Of a DNA stretch of 11,107 nt, positions 6,486-11,107 are shown in pieces (positions within the stretch are counted from its first letter, which is position 1; every line of letters starts with the position of its first letter). Origin of the DNA: JBASRP01 sp044866075. GTDB lineage: Bacteria; Actinomycetota; AC-67. The notes below the pieces were generated by a model. It did no database searches. It was not told where the DNA came from and worked only from the letters and a program-made list of their open reading frames with translations. The position numbers and the translations under genes were made by a program. The stretch spans positions 1-11,107 of the forward strand of contig JBIOTQ010000035.1 in NCBI GenBank assembly GCA_044866075.1. The letters run 5' to 3'.

Positions 6486-7693
6486 TGGACGCCCCCGAAC
6501 GCAAGGCGATCATCTCCGGGATCGGTCAGTCGGAGATTGGACGTCGCCTCCACCGCGGGGACCTCGATCTGACGGTGGAAGCCTGCTTGCGGGCGATAGA
6601 AGACGCGGGTCTCACACGCGATGAGATCGACGGGCTGTCGACCTACCCGGGGGCCACCGGCGCGTTCACTTCCGGCTTCGCGGGGCCGGGGACGCCCGAC
6701 GTGCAAGACGCACTCCGGTTGAACCTCAACTGGCACGCGGGCGGGCTCGAAGGTCCGGCGCAGTACACGGCCGTGATCAATGCGATCGCCGCCGTCGCGA
6801 CCGGGCTGGCGCGCCACGTGCTGGTCTACCGCACGGTGACGGAAGGCAGCGCACAGGGCTCGGGCGGGCGCGGCGGGATCGGCCTCCCCGCCGAGGGTGT
6901 ACCCCAAGGAGAGACGAGGAAGGGCACGCTCGGCGGTCTCTTCCAGTGGATGCTGCCGTACCACGCGTACTCGGCCGCGAACTGGGTGGCCATGTACGCG
7001 ACGCGGTACATGCACGAGTACGGCATGACGCGGGAACAGCTCGCCTGGATCGCGCTCAACGGACGCCGTAACGCCGCGGTCAATCCCAAGGCGATCTATC
7101 GCGAGCCGATGACGATGGACGACTACTTGAGCGCGCGCACGATCACGACGCCGTTCTGCCTGTTCGACTGCGACGTGCCATGCGACGGCTCCACGGCCGT
7201 CATCGTCTCTCGCAGCGACCACGCGACCGACACGCCGCATCCCGCCGTCCGCGTCAACGCCGTGGGCAGCGCCCTGCGCGGACGGCCGTCGTGGGATCAA
7301 TGGGAGGACTTTCCCACCATGGCGTCGCGCGACGCCGCCGCGGCGATGTGGGAGCGCACCGACGTGACTCCCGCCGACGTCGACGTCGTCGAGGCGTACG
7401 ACGGTTTTTCCTTCCTCACTCTCGCGTGGCTCGAAGCGCTGCGGTTCTGCGGACGCGGCGAAGGCGCCGCCTTCATCGACGGCGGGAAGCGCATCGCGCG
7501 AGACGGCGAGCTCCCGCTCAACACCCAGGGGGGCCAACTCTCGGCGGGACGTCTCCACGGCTTCGGATTCCTCCACGAGGCGTGCGTTCAGCTGCGGGGC
7601 GAAGGAGGCGAACGGCAGGTGGTCGGCGCCGAAGTCGCGGTCGCCGCGGCCGGCGGCGGGCCGGTGGCGGGATGTCTTCTGCTTACGCGCTGA
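6485..7693 (+). CDS. SCP-x/Ltp-type thiolase-fold protein, second copy, lacking catalytic Cys residues
   Basis: This 402-residue thiolase-fold protein is paralogous to the left-arm thiolase over its whole length. The two share 'AYDxF' (Y305 here), 'FCGRGEGAAFIDGG' (321-334) and 'LPLNTQGGQLS' (343-353), and end with 'EACVQLRGEGGERQVVGAE' (365-383). The nucleophile region reads 'WHAGGLEGPAQYTAVINAI' (83-101) with no Cys. The C-terminal Cys motif is replaced by 'AVAAAGGGPVAG' (385-396). Where the left-arm protein keeps His in 'NHPG', this one has 'AGRLHG' (354-359), closer to what I recall for Ltp2. The likely activity is retro-aldol cleavage or CoA-ester binding rather than thiolysis. A Gly-rich insert at about 121-150 is absent from the shorter paralog. 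The start is fixed by the one-base overlap with the DUF35 gene. Confidence 0.9.
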   Translation: MDAPERKAIISGIGQSEIGRRLHRGDLDLTVEACLRAIEDAGLTRDEIDGLSTYPGATGAFTSGFAGPGTPDVQDALRLNLNWHAGGLEGPAQYTAVINAIAAVATGLARHVLVYRTVTEGSAQGSGGRGGIGLPAEGVPQGETRKGTLGGLFQWMLPYHAYSAANWVAMYATRYMHEYGMTREQLAWIALNGRRNAAVNPKAIYREPMTMDDYLSARTITTPFCLFDCDVPCDGSTAVIVSRSDHATDTPHPAVRVNAVGSALRGRPSWDQWEDFPTMASRDAAAAMWERTDVTPADVDVVEAYDGFSFLTLAWLEALRFCGRGEGAAFIDGGKRIARDGELPLNTQGGQLSAGRLHGFGFLHEACVQLRGEGGERQVVGAEVAVAAAGGGPVAGCLLLTR

Positions 7694-7741
7694 TCGAGCG
7701 CTCTCACCAGGGAAGAAACGTCCGGATTGGGTGCACTAAGT

Positions 7742-7759
7742 CCGCCTGGCAGGAGGCGG
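7742..7759 (+). other. Short GC-rich hairpin between the catabolic genes and the lipoprotein gene
   Basis: CCGCCT (7742-7747) pairs perfectly with AGGCGG (7754-7759) across a six-base loop. It lies in a 129-bp gap (7694-7822), where one unit could end and another begin. No T-run follows, so it is at best a weak or non-canonical terminator, or an mRNA 5' structure. Nothing else convincing is seen in the gap. Confidence 0.3.
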
Positions 7760-7811
7760 CACGGGCGAGTTGAATTAGATGGAGAGCGGGTATTCGCAAT
7801 GAAGCGATCCC

Positions 7812-7817
7812 AGGGAG
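7812..7817 (+). promoter_or_regulatory. Shine-Dalgarno AGGGAG that favours the 7823 start
   Basis: AGGGAG lies five bases before the ATG at 7823. The alternative upstream ATG at 7799 has GGAGAG (7781-7786) twelve bases away, which is too far for strong initiation. Starting at 7823 also gives a compact lipoprotein signal peptide. Confidence 0.5.
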
Positions 7818-7822
7818 CCGGC

Positions 7823-9388
7823 ATGGGCCGACGCGTTCGATTCTTCGCCTTCGTTTGCTTCCTCGTTCTCGTGCTCGTCGCGTGCGGCTCGCGCGTCGTG
7901 CCACTAACCGGCCAGTACGGGATCGGACCGAACGGCGTACCGACGGCAGGTGGGACGCTCGGTCCGTCGATCAATCCGACGACAGGCCAGACGATCACGC
8001 CGGGCGCACCCGGCGCACCCGGCGGGCCGGGCGCGACGTCCGGAGCGCTCCCGAACTGCAAGGCCCCGGCGAAGTCGACCGACAAGGGCGTCACGCAGAC
8101 AAGCATCAAGGTCGGCCTCGTCGCGGCGATCACCGGATCGTTCCGCGGCCAGTTCAACGCCAATATCGAAGCCGTCGACGCCTATTTCAAGATGATCAAC
8201 GCCGAAGAGGGCGGCATCTGCGGACGCAAGATCCAGCTGAACAAGCGCGACGACCAAGGAAACGCGCAGCAAGACCTCACCGCGGCGCGCGAGCTCGCCG
8301 ACGACGTCGGCGTCTTCGCCTTCGTCGGCAGTGTGTCGGCGCCCGACTCCGACACGGGCGTCGCACGGGTCTCGAAGTCGGAGAAAATCCCCGACATCGG
8401 CTTCCCGCTGACGTACGAGCGCAGCGCGAGCCCCTACACATTCGGCGCACCCGGACAGCTCGCGAAGGACCGGAGCGGTGAAGGTCAGTCCGGGACGAAG
8501 TACTTGAACAAGCTCTACGGGATCAAGCAGGTGGCCGTGTTCTGGGTCGGCGAGGCCCTGGTCTCGAAAGCGAACGCGTGGGTCTTCGAGTCCTCGGCGC
8601 TTAAGAACAGCGGTGAGCCGCCCACGGTCAAGGTTTGTTACCTGCGCGAGACGTCCGTCCTCGACAACAACTTCGAGAACTACGCAGCGTCGATCACGCA
8701 GGCCTGTCCGGCGAGCGGCGGCCCGCTCGCGATCTACTCGACGATGGAGAACAACTCCAACATCAAGCTCGCCCGCGCCATCCGGTCGCAGGGCGTGAAG
8801 TACGCGTACTTCTCGCCGACATTCACGTCGTACCTCCAGGAGTACGTACGTGATGAGGGTGGCAACCCGCGGCCCGAAACCGAGGGCAGCTTCATCGCCG
8901 TCCCGCAGATCCCGTTCGAACGCTGCGGGTTCGACTCGAAGGGCCGTCCCGTGCCTCCGTGCAATCATCCCGAGCTCAATCGCTACGTCACCGCACTCGC
9001 GCGCTACGTTCCCGGCTACCGAGCGCCGGGGAGCTGGGGCGGACCGGGCTGGGGCCAGGCCGCGCTCTTCGTCCAGGCCGCGAAGGCGTGCGGCGCTCAG
9101 CTCACGCGTGTCTGCGTTATCAGCGAGATCAAGAAGATCGATCGCTTCTCGGCGAACGGCTTCCTAACGCCCACTACGCCGCGGGAGAAAGTGATCTACA
9201 CGGCCGACCTCATCCTGCAGGTCAAGAACGGAAAGTTCGTCGAGATCAAGCCCAACCAGAACACCGGGCCGAAAGAAGCGCCCGCCTTCTGGGACACGAG
9301 CAAGCTCTACAACTGGTGGACGTACTTCTGCGGTCATCAGCGGTACTACCCGAACGCGAGCGATATACGCACATTTGTTCGCTGCTGA
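7823..9388 (+). CDS. Substrate-binding lipoprotein of a branched-chain amino-acid-type ABC transporter (Peripla_BP_6-like)
   Basis: This 521-residue protein has a lipoprotein signal peptide: basic MGRRVR, a hydrophobic core, and the lipobox LVAC with C21 as the lipidated residue. A disordered Gly/Pro/Ala linker (about 30-78) includes 'GAPGAPGGPGATSG'. The binding fold then starts with 'IKVGLVAAITGSFRGQFNAN' (95-114) and 'GGICGRKIQLNKRDDQGNAQ' (130-149), followed by 'ADDVGVFAFVGSVSAPDSD' (159-177). This is the LivJ/LivK-like periplasmic-binding fold. Family members bind amino acids, but in actinobacterial catabolic loci they also occur with aromatic, steroid or other carboxylate substrates. 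It sits on the outer face of the membrane, consistent with capture of the acid the upstream ligases activate. No permease or ATPase gene is in the window. An ATG at 7799 would add eight residues. Fold sure, ligand unknown. Confidence 0.88.
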   Translation: MGRRVRFFAFVCFLVLVLVACGSRVVPLTGQYGIGPNGVPTAGGTLGPSINPTTGQTITPGAPGAPGGPGATSGALPNCKAPAKSTDKGVTQTSIKVGLVAAITGSFRGQFNANIEAVDAYFKMINAEEGGICGRKIQLNKRDDQGNAQQDLTAARELADDVGVFAFVGSVSAPDSDTGVARVSKSEKIPDIGFPLTYERSASPYTFGAPGQLAKDRSGEGQSGTKYLNKLYGIKQVAVFWVGEALVSKANAWVFESSALKNSGEPPTVKVCYLRETSVLDNNFENYAASITQACPASGGPLAIYSTMENNSNIKLARAIRSQGVKYAYFSPTFTSYLQEYVRDEGGNPRPETEGSFIAVPQIPFERCGFDSKGRPVPPCNHPELNRYVTALARYVPGYRAPGSWGGPGWGQAALFVQAAKACGAQLTRVCVISEIKKIDRFSANGFLTPTTPREKVIYTADLILQVKNGKFVEIKPNQNTGPKEAPAFWDTSKLYNWWTYFCGHQRYYPNASDIRTFVRC

Positions 9389-9446
9389 ACCGTCCCAAGG
9401 TGCCGCATGGCGCCCGTCCGTCGTTTGAAAGGAAGAGGGAACCGAA

Positions 9447-10952
9447 GTGAAGCGGAAGATCCGGATCGCGACGACGGTCGGCGCGCTCGCCGCCGCCGTC
9501 GTTGTGCTGCTTCCTCTCGCGACCGGCGCCGGCGCGGCGACGACGGTATCGGACTATCAGATGAACGGAATCGCCCGTGGCGTTTCGTTCGGTTTCGGTT
9601 TCAAGGACTTCGTGCTCCAGAAGATCCTCGACATCGGGATCCCGCACGCTTCGAACGACCTCAACACCTCGGCCGGGGCCTCGGCGATGTCGGAAGCGGC
9701 GATCGTCTACCCCGGCGACGTCCTCGTCGGCGCGTTGCAGCCCCAGTTCCGAGGAGGCATCCCCGGATACGCGGTGAGCACATATCCGCCGGGACAGTCG
9801 CAGAACCGGAACGTGACCGGATCTCTGTTCGGCCAGGAGATCCCGCTCCCCAACCAGGCCGGCCCGCTTGGCGTCCACATCGGTCATCTCGAGACGAACG
9901 CGCGCGAGAAGGTGGCGCGATCCTCGACGACGACGCAGCGACTCATCATCGGTGATCCGCTCGCGCCGCTGATGACGGTCGGAAGCATCAATGCGACGAG
10001 CTCCGCCGAAGCGGAAGGCGCGAAGGTGACCCAGGTCGCGCGCACGATCGTGCACGACCTCGTGATCACGCCGAGCGCCGACCTCGCGATCAAGATCGGC
10101 AGTATCGTCTCGCAGGCGACTGCGTCGTCGGACGGCACGAACGGCGATGGGGCCGCGGCTATGACGCTCTCGGATGTGCGCGTGGTTCAAGGAGGCACGG
10201 AGTACGCGGCAACGATCGACAGCAAGGGGATCCACCTCACGGGGCCGATCCCGGAGTCCACGCCGAATCTGGATTCGATCGACATCGATCTCGGGCAGAA
10301 CGTCTCCGATGCCACGAAGGGTCTCGCGAATTCAGGTCTGACGATCCGTGCGGCTGAGGCCTTCCGCAGCGTCGATGGAGCCGCCAGCGAAGCGTCGATC
10401 GGCGGACTGGTCGTCCGGCTGAGCGCGGACATCCCGCGCATCCCGGTGGCCCAGCAGCTGGTCACACAGACCCTCGGACCGATTATCGACAAGAACTTCC
10501 CCACGTACTGCCCCGCGCGCGACCCCGCGCCTGGGATCGGCCGCCCGCTTCCGCCCCCCTTCGATCAGATCGCCAAGCGGCTTCCCGTCTGCGTGACGCC
10601 ACAGCTCATCCCGACCGGTGGGAACGGGACCATCACATCGGTGGCGATCGGCTCGGTCGACGCGGTCAGCGCGGCATCGACCGGGTTCGTCCCCACGCCG
10701 ATCGGCGGCGGCAACGGCGGGTTCGGAGGGCCTGTGGTCGGTGGGATCGGTCCCGATCTCGGCGGGCCCGGCTTCGGGAACGGCGGTGGCGTGCCGGGCT
10801 CCGTTCCGGCCGCGCAGCCAGGCAATTCACAGCTCTTCGGTCTCGTGGCGAAGATGCCTCCTGGCGCACTGCTCGCCGGCGGCCTGACGTTCCTCGTCAT
10901 TGCGATGGCGATGACGATTGGTCCATCCTTACGACGATGGCGAGCGACGTAG
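9447..10952 (+). CDS. Unrecognised secreted surface protein with signal peptide, Gly-rich stalk and C-terminal membrane anchor
   Basis: This 501-residue protein has a signal peptide (1 to about 30: MKRKIR, hydrophobic core, 'TGAGAATT' cleavage region). An ectodomain of about 380 residues follows, rich in Ser, Thr, Ala, Gly and Ile/Val. It has alternating beta-like stretches such as 'SINATSSAEAEGAKVTQVAR' and 'IGSIVSQATASSDGTNGDG'. C355 and C382 are the only nearby pair and could form a disulfide. A Gly/Pro stalk spans about 414-451, a transmembrane helix about 473-492, and a short basic tail (RRWRAT) ends the protein. This is a type I topology with the bulk outside the cell. The composition reminds me of actinobacterial 'choice-of-anchor' proteins, but I cannot assign it to a family. 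GTG start with the purine-rich GGAAGAGGGA (9431-9440) six bases upstream. It is 58 bp after the lipoprotein gene, so the two may act together in substrate contact or uptake. Confidence 0.8.
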   Translation: MKRKIRIATTVGALAAAVVVLLPLATGAGAATTVSDYQMNGIARGVSFGFGFKDFVLQKILDIGIPHASNDLNTSAGASAMSEAAIVYPGDVLVGALQPQFRGGIPGYAVSTYPPGQSQNRNVTGSLFGQEIPLPNQAGPLGVHIGHLETNAREKVARSSTTTQRLIIGDPLAPLMTVGSINATSSAEAEGAKVTQVARTIVHDLVITPSADLAIKIGSIVSQATASSDGTNGDGAAAMTLSDVRVVQGGTEYAATIDSKGIHLTGPIPESTPNLDSIDIDLGQNVSDATKGLANSGLTIRAAEAFRSVDGAASEASIGGLVVRLSADIPRIPVAQQLVTQTLGPIIDKNFPTYCPARDPAPGIGRPLPPPFDQIAKRLPVCVTPQLIPTGGNGTITSVAIGSVDAVSAASTGFVPTPIGGGNGGFGGPVVGGIGPDLGGPGFGNGGGVPGSVPAAQPGNSQLFGLVAKMPPGALLAGGLTFLVIAMAMTIGPSLRRWRAT

Positions 10953-11107
10953 CCCGTCAGGAGGGCGAGGATGCCGTATCCGCGCGATCACGGCGGCTCA
11001 TCGACGTGACCGACGCCGACGCAGCGACGGCCGGCGCGGACGCCGCGCCCGCGAGTGAAGCGCGAGCGGACGCGAAGCCGGCGCCGCGCACGGCAGGCAC
11101 ACGCGGA
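10937..11107 (+). CDS. Start of an unidentified gene, cut by the right edge
   Basis: 57 codons are open to the window end, beginning at an ATG that overlaps the anchored-protein gene by 16 bases in another frame. Third positions are strongly G/C and the other two forward frames hit stops, so coding is likely. The visible part is hydrophilic and Ala/Asp/Arg-rich (for example 'DVTDADAATAGADAAPASEA'), resembling a disordered N-terminal extension with no domain or membrane segment. GTG at 11006 is an in-frame alternative start. An AGGAGG at 10959-10964 precedes an out-of-frame ATG (10971) whose frame stops after 12 codons. From its position it could be a transporter component, but nothing in the sequence shows that. 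Confidence 0.5.
   Translation, partial: MASDVARQEGEDAVSARSRRLIDVTDADAATAGADAAPASEARADAKPAPRTAGTRG

Noticed and set aside
9399..9414. GGTGCC-GCAT-GGCGCC near-inverted repeat between the lipoprotein and anchored-protein genes
   Set aside because: The stem is only six pairs with a mismatch or wobble and no T-run follows, so it is not a credible terminator or operator.
10971..11009. ATG at 10971 preceded by AGGAGG, as a possible start of the last gene
   Set aside because: The frame closes after 12 codons at a TGA, whereas the frame from 10937 stays open with coding-like third positions to the window end.
1..11107. CRISPR array, tRNA or rRNA, insertion sequence, or prophage features
   Set aside because: No regularly spaced direct repeats, cloverleaf-like sequence, transposase motif or flanking terminal repeats were seen; coding density and gene families are those of an ordinary metabolic locus.

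Overview
The window is about two-thirds G+C and almost fully coding, with strong G/C bias at third codon positions. Three genes appear to start leaderless on GTG, each a few bases after a TANNNT -10 hexamer. Together with the gene families present, this points to a high-GC actinobacterium. I cannot place it more precisely, and an uncultured lineage is plausible.

Layout. The left arm (minus strand, 2145 down to 1) is one tight unit: a Cys-less SCP-x/Ltp-type thiolase, a DUF35 zinc-ribbon/OB-fold partner that starts on the base after the thiolase stop, and an ATP-grasp (R2K, DUF4343-like) protein cut by the window edge. A 59-bp divergent intergenic region (2146-2204) holds a 26-bp palindrome with perfect 11-bp arms, placed exactly midway between two opposed -10 hexamers. 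The right arm (plus strand, 2205-7693) carries a PaaK-like adenylate-forming protein, a short acyl-CoA dehydrogenase, an AMP-dependent acyl-CoA synthetase, and a second DUF35 + Ltp-type thiolase pair that seems to have its own leaderless promoter. Then come a branched-chain-amino-acid-type substrate-binding lipoprotein (to 9388), an unrecognised secreted protein with a C-terminal membrane anchor (9447-10952), and the start of one more open frame running off the right edge.

How the genes may work together. CoA activation (two adenylate-forming proteins), alpha,beta-dehydrogenation (acyl-CoA dehydrogenase) and two DUF35-Ltp pairs recall the end of steroid side-chain catabolism, where Ltp2 with a DUF35 partner acts as a retro-aldolase. 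The lipoprotein and surface protein next to them suggest substrate capture. The substrate is not readable from sequence: a steroid, an isoprenoid or another branched or cyclic acid would all fit. No MaoC-type or crotonase hydratase, ring-degrading enzyme, ABC permease/ATPase or regulator gene lies in the window.

The points most worth a second look are the symmetric operator/promoter device, the PaaK-like protein without its phosphate-binding loop, the dehydrogenase without a visible catalytic Glu, the ATP-grasp gene attached to a lipid operon, and the unrecognised anchored surface protein.
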